This document shows positions 7,779 through 13,835 of a DNA stretch of 13,835 bases, one piece after another (position 1 is the stretch's first letter; every line of letters starts with the position of its first letter). The position numbers and the translations under genes were made by a program. This DNA comes from Clostridia bacterium (GTDB taxonomy: Bacteria > Bacillota > Clostridia > TANB77 > UBA1234), in the NCBI GenBank assembly GCA_900765095.1, contig CAAFRB010000049.1:1-13835 (forward strand), written 5' to 3'. The notes under the pieces were generated by a model. That model saw only the letters and a list, made by a program, of their open reading frames with translations. It had not been told where the DNA came from and did not search any database.

Positions 7779-8666
7779 CTATATTATAATTTGTAAAAAT
7801 AAAGAATCTAAGTCATTAAATATCATTGTATATATTGACTTAATTTCATTCTGATATGTATTGTATAAGCTTAATCTATCAGCTTGAGTTCTTTTAATTA
7901 ATTCATTGTTAACATTAGAATCTTTTGTATTAGTTTTACTGTTAGTATTATTTGTCGTAGCATTATTTGTTGTTAATTCTGATGTATCATTAGTTGTATT
8001 ACTTGAGCTTCCTGTACTACTTGATTCGTCTGTTCCATCTCCATTTCGTGTATCAAAATTATAATCAGTAATATATTTACCATCTTTTACTGACTGTATA
8101 TCATTATTTGGTAATTTTGAGTATCGCCTATCATCTATTGTATTTGAAACAGTAGTACTTGTATTGCTTAATGTATTTGATGTATCTGATTTTGATGTGT
8201 TTTTTGAGCTATTTGTAGTATTATTAGTTCCTTGGTTTATTTCTTCATTGCTTACATCAGTAGTCCTATTGCCAGTCAATTCTCTGGTAACTGTTTCACC
8301 ATCTTCAAATAAATTCCAATTGCTTGTTGCTTCAAACATTTTATTATAAAGAGGCATGATTTCATTTAATTTTACATCAAGTTGTATTCTGAATAATGTA
8401 ACAGTATCAAAGTTTATTCGTCTCATTATAAAATGATTTAATATCATACATTCAAATTTTTCTTTGTCTATACTAGGATCAAGTGGATAATCAAAGTTAA
8501 ATATAGTTTTTCTTGCTTCTTTAGCTAAATTTTTAATTTTTGATTTTTCATCTTTTCCAAAATTTACTATGCTATCCATCACACTATATAATGTTGGTGG
8601 TAAATCTATATCATTAGGTAAAAAAGGTTGAAACATATATGGAAAAAAATAATTATTCAATATCAT
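7779..8666 (-). CDS. Lower collar protein, phi29 gp11 type
   Basis: This 295-aa protein (phi29 gp11 is 293) joins the portal to the tail knob. The N-terminal half has the family signature: IFNFDYPLDP (near 52-61), then HFIMRRINFDTVTLFRIQL and MPLYNKMFEA (near 104-113). Residues about 140-245 are an unusually Asn/Thr/Ser-rich, low-complexity insert rich in TNNTTN-like strings. The C-terminus returns to helical sequence. It overlaps the end of the portal gene by 14 nt, so translation is probably coupled. Confidence 0.85.
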   Translation of the reverse strand: MILNNYFFPYMFQPFLPNDIDLPPTLYSVMDSIVNFGKDEKSKIKNLAKEARKTIFNFDYPLDPSIDKEKFECMILNHFIMRRINFDTVTLFRIQLDVKLNEIMPLYNKMFEATSNWNLFEDGETVTRELTGNRTTDVSNEEINQGTNNTTNSSKNTSKSDTSNTLSNTSTTVSNTIDDRRYSKLPNNDIQSVKDGKYITDYNFDTRNGDGTDESSSTGSSSNTTNDTSELTTNNATTNNTNSKTNTKDSNVNNELIKRTQADRLSLYNTYQNEIKSIYTMIFNDLDSLFLQIII

Positions 8667-9528
8667 CTATATCAACCTCCATTTCATTTTCTTCTAATGA
8701 TTTTGGTAATCCGTCATAATATTCAACTTCTATTTCTTCATCTAATTTATCAGCAAACATTGTATTTATTTTCTTAATAGCTTCTAATCGTGGTTGATAA
8801 CGTGAAAATCTACTTGCTATTGTTCCGCCCTGCATTGCTTGGATTTCATCTGTTATATTTCTTTCTTTTTTCTGATATGATAAATTTGATATACCAATCA
8901 ATCTCAAGAATTCTGACCAAATTCGCTCTTTTTCAAGATTTACATTATCACAAACGAACGGTGCTGGTGCTAATACTGCATTTAATTCATCAATTTTAAA
9001 ATTTTCATAAGATTGAACAGTATCTTCAAAGCTATCTATTTGCTGTATTGCTTTTTTTAATGATAACACATTGTCAGAATTTGTATACCAAATACGCGGC
9101 GTTCTTTGTTGCTTGATGTTAATATCAGAAGTTCTGGTGTATAATGCCATTCTTTCACTATATTGAATTATATCTAATAATAGAGGGTACCTTCCATTAT
9201 TATCATACATGATAACAAATTCATTTGATTTTAATTTTCTCCTATAACTACCATTTCTAGCAAAAACTTCAATTGTTCGAGGTCTTCCATAAATATCAAG
9301 TGTACCTAAATTTACATAAGGTAAAGCTAATATACTATCTAATATATCATCATAAAACCATGCAATAGAACCATCACGTAAAAGTGTTTTATTTACATAG
9401 CTAATGTCTATGAATTCTGATACATTTTTAAAGTTAAAAACATTTTCAGCTAATGTTAACATTTGCCTAAGATACATTTGTGCTGTTCCGTAATTAGATA
9501 ACTGAGCATTTATTTGCTTTACTTTCAT
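8653..9528 (-). CDS. Portal / upper collar (connector) protein, phi29 gp10 type
   Basis: This 291-aa protein (gp10 is 309) should form the dodecameric portal used by the packaging ATPase. Family features are NTLDIYG-like T-L-D-I-Y-G-R-P (near 76-83) and the C-terminal E-F-L-R-L-I-G-I-S-N followed by K-K-E-R-N-I-T-D-E-I-Q (near 207-232), as in gp10. The C-terminus is very acidic (EVDIDDIE). AAGGAG lies 7-8 nt ahead of the ATG. It is preceded by the hairpin after the capsid gene. Several GAC|GGA and GGC|GGA junctions carry CGG out of phase; none is a codon. Confidence 0.87.
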   Translation of the reverse strand: MKVKQINAQLSNYGTAQMYLRQMLTLAENVFNFKNVSEFIDISYVNKTLLRDGSIAWFYDDILDSILALPYVNLGTLDIYGRPRTIEVFARNGSYRRKLKSNEFVIMYDNNGRYPLLLDIIQYSERMALYTRTSDINIKQQRTPRIWYTNSDNVLSLKKAIQQIDSFEDTVQSYENFKIDELNAVLAPAPFVCDNVNLEKERIWSEFLRLIGISNLSYQKKERNITDEIQAMQGGTIASRFSRYQPRLEAIKKINTMFADKLDEEIEVEYYDGLPKSLEENEMEVDIDDIE

Positions 9529-9550
9529 TTTTTCTCCTTTCTATTATAGA

Positions 9551-9572
9551 AAGCTGGTATAAATACCAGCTT
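9551..9572 (-). terminator. Stem-loop after the capsid gene
   Basis: AAGCTGGTA and TACCAGCTT form a perfect 9-bp stem around a 4-nt loop, directly after the capsid stop codon (9576). On the mRNA strand it is followed by TCTATAAT, not by a U run, so it is at best a partial terminator. A 3' mRNA stabiliser or processing point that raises capsid output over the collar genes is equally likely. Confidence 0.5.
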
Positions 9573-9575
9573 ATT

Positions 9576-11042
9576 TTATAATACTGTTATACTAGCTACG
9601 CCAGTCTTTGTATTGTCATAAACACTTGTTGCTGTGACTTTTATAAGTGTTGATTCATCACCACTAGTACTTGCTGTATGCCCTGCTGGTATATGAACTT
9701 TACCCATACTGTCAACTGTTGCTTTCTTATTTGCATCTTGCTCTGGATCTTGTGTTATTGTCCATGTAACTGCCTTATTGGCAAATCCTGTTGTCTCAAC
9801 TACTGCTTCTAATTGTACATCAAGTCCTGCACTTGCACTGACTTCTGATGGATTTACGCTAACAGATGTTACACCTATAGCTTCTGTTACAAAAGCTACC
9901 GAATTTTCAAATGGCGAAGTAGATACTGCTCCCCAGGTGTGTAAAAAGTGATTTCTTTTTAATGTCTGTGGGTTATAAAATTCTGTTGCTTTTAAGTTTC
10001 CATAACCTTCTGCTGCATTATCCATTCCATAATAATAGTCTTGAAAGAAATCACGACCTACTATAACGCATGGCATTGTATTTAATTTTTGCATTTCTTC
10101 ATCTGTTAGTGGCACATATCCATCTGTATATTGTCCTTCAATTATTTGACCATTTTCATCTCTTTTTGCAAATACTTGTGCCAAACGTTCTGTATCAAAT
10201 TTTCCAAATCCATCACATAATTCCATTTGTGCTTTCATTTCTGCATCTGATTTAAAATAACTTGTAGCTAGCACATTTGTTGTAAATTTAGAATTGAATT
10301 TTGTTGATACTATAGCGAATTGGTCTTCAAAATCTGTTGCTTTTCTGATTCCAGCTGGGTTGTAATTTGGACTTCTAAATGTCATATTATCTGATTGCTC
10401 TTTTATTTCTGCTACTATATCTCTATCCGTTTTATTTGCTATGTCTTTTATTTCAACTGTTGTTACTGTTCCGTCTAATATTCTTCTAGCTAACATATAT
10501 TTATTTACTAAATAGGTATCATATTCATATCCTTCATATAAGCTATTAATTATCTGATCTATTAATTTGAATAAATCACCTGTTTCAAAAGCCATTGCCA
10601 TTTGTTCGTCTGATGTTGTTGTTTTATAATATTTTTGATAATTTATTTCGTGTAAATATGAAAGCACGTTTGGTACTTCTGTTTTTATGAAATCATATTC
10701 ATTTTTTAACATTTCATTATAGTCATATATGTTTGCTATATCTACCATTACTTCTCTTATTTGTTGACCATAAGATAGCTGTCCCTTATCTGTAAATTTT
10801 TTCCATGGATTTTCCCAATGATTTCTTGTGATTACTGTTAAACCAATTAAGTTTATTGTATTTAAAAATGCATTTTTATATGCAACATTTTTCATTATTA
10901 TTTTACCAATTCCATTTATTGATTCACCTTGAACTGGTAAATCTATGTTATCACGCAATTCTGGCGTTTGATTTATAACATAACTTAGCAATTCAGCCGA
11001 ATTTTGCGCTTTTAAATTTTCTTTAGATTTTATTTTTGCCAT
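9576..11042 (-). CDS. Major capsid protein, phi29 gp8 type, with C-terminal Ig-like (Big_2) domain
   Basis: This 488-aa shell protein (gp8 is 448) follows the scaffold gene, as gene 8 follows gene 7 in phi29. Residues 1-385 are the HK97-like shell part (for example SYLHEINYQKYYK, YNPAGIRKATDFEDQ). Residues about 392-488 match the bacterial Ig-like Big_2 pattern: V-T-S-V-S-V-N-P-S-E-V, then A-V-T-W-T-I, ending V-T-A-T-S-V-Y-D-N and A-S-I-T-V-L. In phi29 such a domain decorates the capsid surface. It has an excellent AGGAGGT site 7 nt before the ATG. It contains many glycines but not one CGG recoding site. Confidence 0.92.
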   Translation of the reverse strand: MAKIKSKENLKAQNSAELLSYVINQTPELRDNIDLPVQGESINGIGKIIMKNVAYKNAFLNTINLIGLTVITRNHWENPWKKFTDKGQLSYGQQIREVMVDIANIYDYNEMLKNEYDFIKTEVPNVLSYLHEINYQKYYKTTTSDEQMAMAFETGDLFKLIDQIINSLYEGYEYDTYLVNKYMLARRILDGTVTTVEIKDIANKTDRDIVAEIKEQSDNMTFRSPNYNPAGIRKATDFEDQFAIVSTKFNSKFTTNVLATSYFKSDAEMKAQMELCDGFGKFDTERLAQVFAKRDENGQIIEGQYTDGYVPLTDEEMQKLNTMPCVIVGRDFFQDYYYGMDNAAEGYGNLKATEFYNPQTLKRNHFLHTWGAVSTSPFENSVAFVTEAIGVTSVSVNPSEVSASAGLDVQLEAVVETTGFANKAVTWTITQDPEQDANKKATVDSMGKVHIPAGHTASTSGDESTLIKVTATSVYDNTKTGVASITVL

Positions 11043-11054
11043 TTTATTTACCTC

Positions 11055-11339
11055 CTAAATTTCTTTTATATCAATTGTTTTTTCTTCTTCATTGTCAATC
11101 ATTTCTTCTTTATCTTCTTTATCTTCTTTAGTATTTGAATTCAAAAATCTTTCTTTGTATTTTTCTTGTAAATCTTTGTATTTTGTTTCTAATTCTTCAA
11201 TTCTTTGCTTGTCTTCTTCATTTGTAGAACCTTCTGTTTCTACACTATCTGTTATATCTTCCATCAGCTCGATTTTTACATCTTCATCCATAACTTTTTC
11301 ATTAATTTTTGCAATTAATTCATCTTTACTTAGTTTCAT
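11055..11339 (-). CDS. Capsid scaffolding protein, phi29 gp7 type
   Basis: This 94-aa, very acidic, helical protein (phi29 gp7 is 98 aa) lies directly upstream of the capsid gene. A coiled coil (RIEELETKYKDLQEKYKER) fills the middle, and the tail is dense in Glu, Asp and Lys. Scaffolds of this kind dimerise inside the prohead and leave before packaging. I chose ATG 11339 because GGGGAG lies 8 nt upstream; a GTG at 11348 would sit too close to that site. It overlaps the holin gene's 3' end by 14 nt. Called on context, size and composition. Confidence 0.75.
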   Translation of the reverse strand: MKLSKDELIAKINEKVMDEDVKIELMEDITDSVETEGSTNEEDKQRIEELETKYKDLQEKYKERFLNSNTKEDKEDKEEMIDNEEEKTIDIKEI

Positions 11340-11694
11340 CTGTTTCACTCCCCTCTTTTTTTAGAATCTTATCAATTATTTCTATTTTGATTCCAGCCTT
11401 GCCTAAATTTTCTACTATTGACATTGTTTCCATCACTATTACGTAAATACATACTGCTTTACTTATTAAGCTTATATTAAAAGTTAAACTTGCTACAAAT
11501 GATAAAAATACAATTATAATTATTAATGATTTGTGCAAAAGTCCTTCTCTCATTACTTTACTTTGAACTTCATTATTAATTATAGCTTGTATGAATCCAG
11601 TTAGTACATCACATAAAGAAAAAATAAGCGGTGTTGCAATCTGCCATATAATTGATGAAAAATTTAACGTATTGATTAAATTTTCTAAGTCCAT
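11326..11694 (-). CDS. Holin, phage holin family 4 type
   Basis: This 122-aa membrane protein has three hydrophobic segments, near 15-37, 55-75 and 78-92. The first carries the family pattern L-C-D-V-L-T-G-F, followed by S-K-V-M-R-E-G-L-L-H-K, and the third is followed by M-E-T-M-S-I-V-E-N-L-G-K-A-G, as in Cp-1/TcdE-type holins. It would collect in the inner membrane and open it to release or activate the lysin encoded just upstream. The C-terminus is charged. AGGAGG precedes the ATG. The end overlaps the scaffold gene. Confidence 0.87.
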   Translation of the reverse strand: MDLENLINTLNFSSIIWQIATPLIFSLCDVLTGFIQAIINNEVQSKVMREGLLHKSLIIIIVFLSFVASLTFNISLISKAVCIYVIVMETMSIVENLGKAGIKIEIIDKILKKEGSETDETK

Positions 11695-11737
11695 AATAGC
11701 CTCCTTTTATTCATTATAAAAAATAGAATGATATTTG

Positions 11738-12310
11738 TCAATATCTTTCTCTGAATTTTCTAAAATAAATTGGCCAAGGAAACTTTTTTTTCTTTTTTTT
11801 ATAGATTGGCTGTTCAGGTATATCATCGTATAAAACAATTGTTCCTCTCACATTTGGAATTCCTAAACTTTCACCGAGGATTTACAAAACTATCACACTG
11901 CCAACTTTGCGTAGTACTTGCTTCTAAGTGTAAATGTGTTCCAGTACTATTTCCTGTATTTCCCATTCTTCCTATTTTTGTTGCTGTTGTTACTTTATCA
12001 CCGACCTTTACTTGTATACTTCCGTATAACATGTGACAATATCTATAATATAATCCTGTTCTATTATCTCTTATCTGTACCTGGTTTCCGCAAACTAGGT
12101 GTTGTTCCTGTGCTTTTAGTATATACATATACGACTTCTCCATCTTCACTACATGAATATAAATCTGGATTAGTTTCAGCTACTCCGACTTTGCGGAAAA
12201 TCTATTCCTGTATGAAATCCGCATGTATAACCGCTTGATATGTTCCCATAAGGTTGCCCGACTTCACATTGAATGTGAATCGGGCTGTATTTACTTGTTA
12301 CTCTAGCCAT
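11738..12310 (-). CDS. M23 peptidoglycan endopeptidase (lysin), read through three CGG sites
   Basis: Skipping C at three in-frame CGG codons (12187, 12090, 11876) gives one 189-aa frame from ATG 12310 to TGA 11738; 573 minus 3 divides by three. M23 zinc and catalytic residues then line up: H33 and D37 in FHTGID, H92 in YCHM, and H125/H127 in GTHLHLE. The start lies inside the end of the 135-aa gene, with GAGG 8 nt upstream. A lysine run (about 169-174) and basic C-terminus could bind wall polymers. Without recoding it stops after about 44 residues, before the HxH pair. It lies next to the holin, so endolysin is likely; a tail-tip peptidase is possible. Confidence 0.85.
11873..11876 (-). other. 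CGGT recoding site 12 (lysin residue 145)
   Basis: On the coding strand the codons run AAT CCT CGG followed by TGA. Skipping C at 11876 gives N-P-G-E-S-L-G and replaces an immediate stop by 44 more residues of well-formed frame. Confidence 0.83.
12087..12090 (-). other. CGGA recoding site 11 (lysin residue 74)
   Basis: The coding-strand context is AGT TTG CGG. Skipping C at 12090 gives S-L-G-N-Q-V-Q-I and opens the frame that carries the catalytic HxH motif. Confidence 0.87.
12184..12187 (-). other. CGGA recoding site 10 (lysin residue 42)
   Basis: The coding-strand context is CAA AGT CGG. Skipping C at 12187 gives Q-S-G-V-A-E-T, just after the HTGID motif. The unshifted frame stops at TGA two codons later. 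Confidence 0.87.
12256..12285 (-). repeat. Long inverted repeat within the start of the lysin gene
   Basis: GCCCGA plus TTCACATT pairs with AATGTGAA plus TCGGGC, giving a 13-14 bp stem with one bulged base and a tiny loop. It begins about 25 nt inside the lysin coding sequence. As RNA it would be the most stable hairpin I see in the window. It could slow translation of the lysin or mark an RNA processing point; a protein-binding operator is also possible. Confidence 0.55.
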
Positions 12311-12705
12311 CCTAGTTCCTCCATTTTTCTATTTATTGCTTTATTTTCTTCTAGCGATATCCATAAATCAGAACCTTCTTTTTTAAATGTCTTATATTTT
12401 TTATTAAAATTTATACTACTATAATCACTATCATATTCTATTAAATCATTATCTTCTGCTGTTTTTACAAATCCTAATTCTTCAAATAATTCATCTGCTG
12501 ATAATTCAATATTTACTATAAAAGTGTCTTCAATAAAATCAATATCATTATTTGTAACTAAATAAGCCAAATCATTACTTTCTAAATTTTTTCCGCTCCA
12601 ATAAAATTCCATATTAAATCTTGTACTATATATTGTTTTACCTGCTTTTATTTTTTTATCTTGTATCAATTGTAATAATTCAATTCCACTTACTTTTTTT
12701 TTCAT
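12298..12705 (-). CDS. 135-aa acidic protein between the two peptidase genes, unknown
   Basis: I do not recognise this family by function. It is acidic, with an N-terminal K-V-S-G-I-E-L-L-Q-L-I and a Trp-rich C-terminus (DLWISLEEN, then EELGWLE). Similar 'start-of-frame K-V-S-G-x-E-L-L' proteins occur in low-GC phages, without a known role. AGGAGG is 7 nt ahead of the ATG. Its end overlaps the lysin start by 13 nt, so it may be co-translated with it. Cytoplasmic location is likely, as there is no signal or membrane segment. Its one CGG string straddles AGC|GGA. Confidence 0.7.
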   Translation of the reverse strand: MKKKVSGIELLQLIQDKKIKAGKTIYSTRFNMEFYWSGKNLESNDLAYLVTNNDIDFIEDTFIVNIELSADELFEELGFVKTAEDNDLIEYDSDYSSINFNKKYKTFKKEGSDLWISLEENKAINRKMEELGWLE

Positions 12706-12716
12706 TTTATATCCTC

Positions 12717-13373
12717 CTATTTTTTGTAATTATTGTTTATCATATATCCTTCTTCTCCTGTAGCTCGTACTTTAACTTTATCCCATATAAATCCATCTTT
12801 AATATCTGAATTCTTTTCAAGTAAAATAACTGTTGTATTTCTGATATATAAATTTTTTATTTTTCCATCTAAACCAGCCTTCTCTCTTAAATTTGTATTT
12901 CGATTTAGAATCTTTATCTCTTCTTCTGCATTTGTTTTTATTTGATAATTTTTTGTATTATATGTTCCAGCTTTATTTGGTATTCTCATATAATCTGCTA
13001 CATTTTCAGTTTTTCCATAACAATTACATTTTTGCCTTATTTCAAAATGTAAATGCGTACCAGTACTATTCCCTGTATTTCCCATTTTTCCTATTATTGT
13101 ATTTCTTGATACTCTCTCCCCTGTTATTACATAAATTTCGCTTAAATGACAGTACCAGTGATAATTTTCTGCTTCTGAATTTTTTACAACTATATAATTA
13201 CCATAACTTTTATCGAATCCAGTTGCACTTACTATTCCATTACAGGTTCCATATATTGATCTATTATTTGAATATAAGTCAATCCCTGTATGCCAGCCAG
13301 CTACCCAATTTCCTTTTCTTTTGTATTCACATGTTACTTTAAAAATTCCAGTTAATGGTATATTTGTACTCAT
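12717..13373 (-). CDS. M23 endopeptidase with C-terminal SH3b wall-binding domain
   Basis: This 218-aa protein has an M23 domain (about 8-115) with H28/D32 in WHTGID, H72 and H76 in YHWYCHL, and H107/H109 in GTHLHFE, followed by an SH3_3-type domain (about 150-218: N-L-R-E-K-A-G, then W-D-K-V-K-V, E-G-Y-M). It would cut cross-bridges or stem peptides, either at infection from the tail tip or at lysis. I chose ATG 13373 because GGAGG sits 6 nt upstream; an in-frame ATG at 13385 is poorer. It is a paralogue of the lysin at 11738-12310 (both share GNTGNSTGTHLH) but has an intact standard frame and no CGG site. Confidence 0.85.
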   Translation of the reverse strand: MSTNIPLTGIFKVTCEYKRKGNWVAGWHTGIDLYSNNRSIYGTCNGIVSATGFDKSYGNYIVVKNSEAENYHWYCHLSEIYVITGERVSRNTIIGKMGNTGNSTGTHLHFEIRQKCNCYGKTENVADYMRIPNKAGTYNTKNYQIKTNAEEEIKILNRNTNLREKAGLDGKIKNLYIRNTTVILLEKNSDIKDGFIWDKVKVRATGEEGYMINNNYKK

Positions 13374-13375
13374 AT

Positions 13376-13525
13376 TTACCTCCATAATATTTTATCTATT
13401 TTTTTATATAAGTTTATTTTAAATACTTTATAGCTTATTAATTGTATTAATAATAGTATTCCTATGGCTCCTAATATATATAATATACTTAATTCTAAAA
13501 ATATTAAACCTTTTAATATGATCAT
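13376..13525 (-). CDS. 49-aa membrane protein
   Basis: ATG 13525 follows a near-perfect AAGGAGG site. The product has a single long hydrophobic segment (about 6-31) and a basic C-terminus (Y-K-V-F-K then Y-K-K-I-D-K), the shape of a small inner-membrane protein. It sits just upstream of the peptidase gene, and its last codons (TGG AGG TAA) supply that gene's ribosome binding site. A holin partner, antiholin or membrane-associated replication protein is conceivable; nothing specific shows. Confidence 0.6.
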   Translation of the reverse strand: MIILKGLIFLELSILYILGAIGILLLIQLISYKVFKINLYKKIDKILWR

Positions 13526-13552
13526 TTTATTTCCTCCTTGTTTATTAATTTA

Positions 13553-13624
13553 TTATTGAAATAGGCTAAATAGTATTAAAGCTACTGCAAATCCTAAATT
13601 TAATCCGATTACAAATAATATCAT
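13553..13624 (-). CDS. 23-aa hydrophobic peptide
   Basis: ATG 13624 lies just after AAGGAG. The frame is almost wholly hydrophobic (M-I-L-F-V-I-G-L-N-L-G-F) and ends at TAA 13553. It would be one membrane helix. Together with the 49-aa protein it makes a pair of tiny membrane proteins upstream of lysis genes. The good ribosome binding site and snug fit between neighbours argue that it is real. Confidence 0.45.
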   Translation of the reverse strand: MILFVIGLNLGFAVALILFSLFQ

Positions 13625-13641
13625 TTCATTTACTCCTTATT

Positions 13642-13835
13642 TTAATAATCTATTTTTAATTTTTTGTATCGAATTGGATTTTCTGGCTGTATCTTTTCTA
13701 ACTCGCTACTTCTAAAATTAAATCTTTTTCCATCTTCAAATTTAACTCCAAATATAAAATCTTTTTTATCATATGATATTGATGTTACTATTCCTAATTG
13801 TCCTTGATATTTACAATAACAACTATCTTTCCCTA
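13642..13835 (-). CDS. 3' part of an unknown small beta-rich protein, cut by the window edge
   Basis: An open frame runs in from the right edge and ends at TAA 13642. The visible 64 residues contain G-Q-L-G-I-V-T-S-I and F-G-V-K-F-E-D-G-K-R-F followed by S-S-E-L-E-K-I, which looks like a small SH3/KOW-like barrel. The start is outside the window. It ends 17 nt before the 23-aa gene and belongs to the same leftward operon. No function is assigned. Confidence 0.55.
   Translation of the reverse strand, partial: GKDSCYCKYQGQLGIVTSISYDKKDFIFGVKFEDGKRFNFRSSELEKIQPENPIRYKKLKIDY

Noticed and set aside
7910..8250. CRISPR-like or tandem repeat in the lower collar gene
   Set aside because: The repetitive look comes from Asn/Thr/Ser low-complexity coding. 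There is no constant repeat-spacer spacing.
11738..11740. TGA read as tryptophan (mycoplasma-type code)
   Set aside because: Tryptophan is TGG throughout, no called gene needs an internal TGA, and the lysin ends sensibly at this TGA. M23 enzymes also imply a walled host.
2049..12187. Systematic sequencing or assembly error inserting C before GG
   Set aside because: An error driven by local sequence would hit GG in all three codon phases and in intergenic DNA, and would not follow the coding strand. Many GGA and GGT sites in the same sequence are unaffected, and all 12 events are in phase before a glycine codon. Raw reads should still be checked.
1..13835. A phage-encoded tRNA for the recoding
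   Set aside because: I looked for cloverleaf-like segments with a TTCRA T-loop, especially in 1-218 and in the gaps, and found none. Any special tRNA would be outside this window or in the host.

Overview
The window is about 13.8 kb of a small, very AT-rich, phi29-type podovirus: a protein-primed, short-tailed double-stranded DNA phage. It carries a family B protein-primed DNA polymerase, a likely terminal protein directly upstream, a gp16-type packaging ATPase, gp9-type tail protein, gp10/gp11-type collar proteins, a gp8-type capsid protein with a C-terminal Ig-like domain, a gp7-sized scaffold, a holin and M23 peptidoglycan endopeptidases. AGGAGG-type ribosome binding sites, low GC and wall-cleaving enzymes point to a walled, low-GC Bacillota host, probably an uncultured one. 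The left edge may lie near a genome end; the right edge cuts a gene.

Layout. A strong sigma-A-like promoter (4-32) and a structured leader precede a rightward block: SSB-like protein, terminal protein candidate, DNA polymerase, 69-aa ORF, packaging ATPase, 63-aa Cys/His protein, tail protein (219-6490). It meets a leftward block at a bidirectional terminator (about 6491-6519). Read right to left, the leftward block is: a partial gene, two tiny membrane proteins, M23-SH3b endopeptidase, a 135-aa unknown, a second M23 endopeptidase, holin, scaffold, major capsid, portal/upper collar, lower collar, SGNH-esterase appendage.

The outstanding observation is a translational recoding pattern. Four essential genes (DNA polymerase, packaging ATPase, tail protein, M23 lysin) are broken in standard translation at 12 places in all. 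At every one of the 12 the in-frame codon is CGG, and skipping its C (reading the next three bases, GGA or GGT, as glycine) restores the frame and conserved phi29-family motifs. I found no in-frame CGG anywhere else in roughly 4,450 codons of this window: every other CGG on a coding strand straddles two codons. The sites follow the coding strand (9 rightward, 3 leftward) and always sit in codon phase. That fits translation, not random sequencing error or gene decay. I propose that CGG is not a normal arginine codon in this system and that CGGA/CGGU is read as a four-base codon, or by obligate +1 frameshifting, most likely as glycine. This is inference from sequence; I know of no described system of this kind.

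With the frames restored the phage is a coherent, apparently complete replication, packaging, structure and lysis set. Without recoding it would make no full polymerase, tail protein or lysin.
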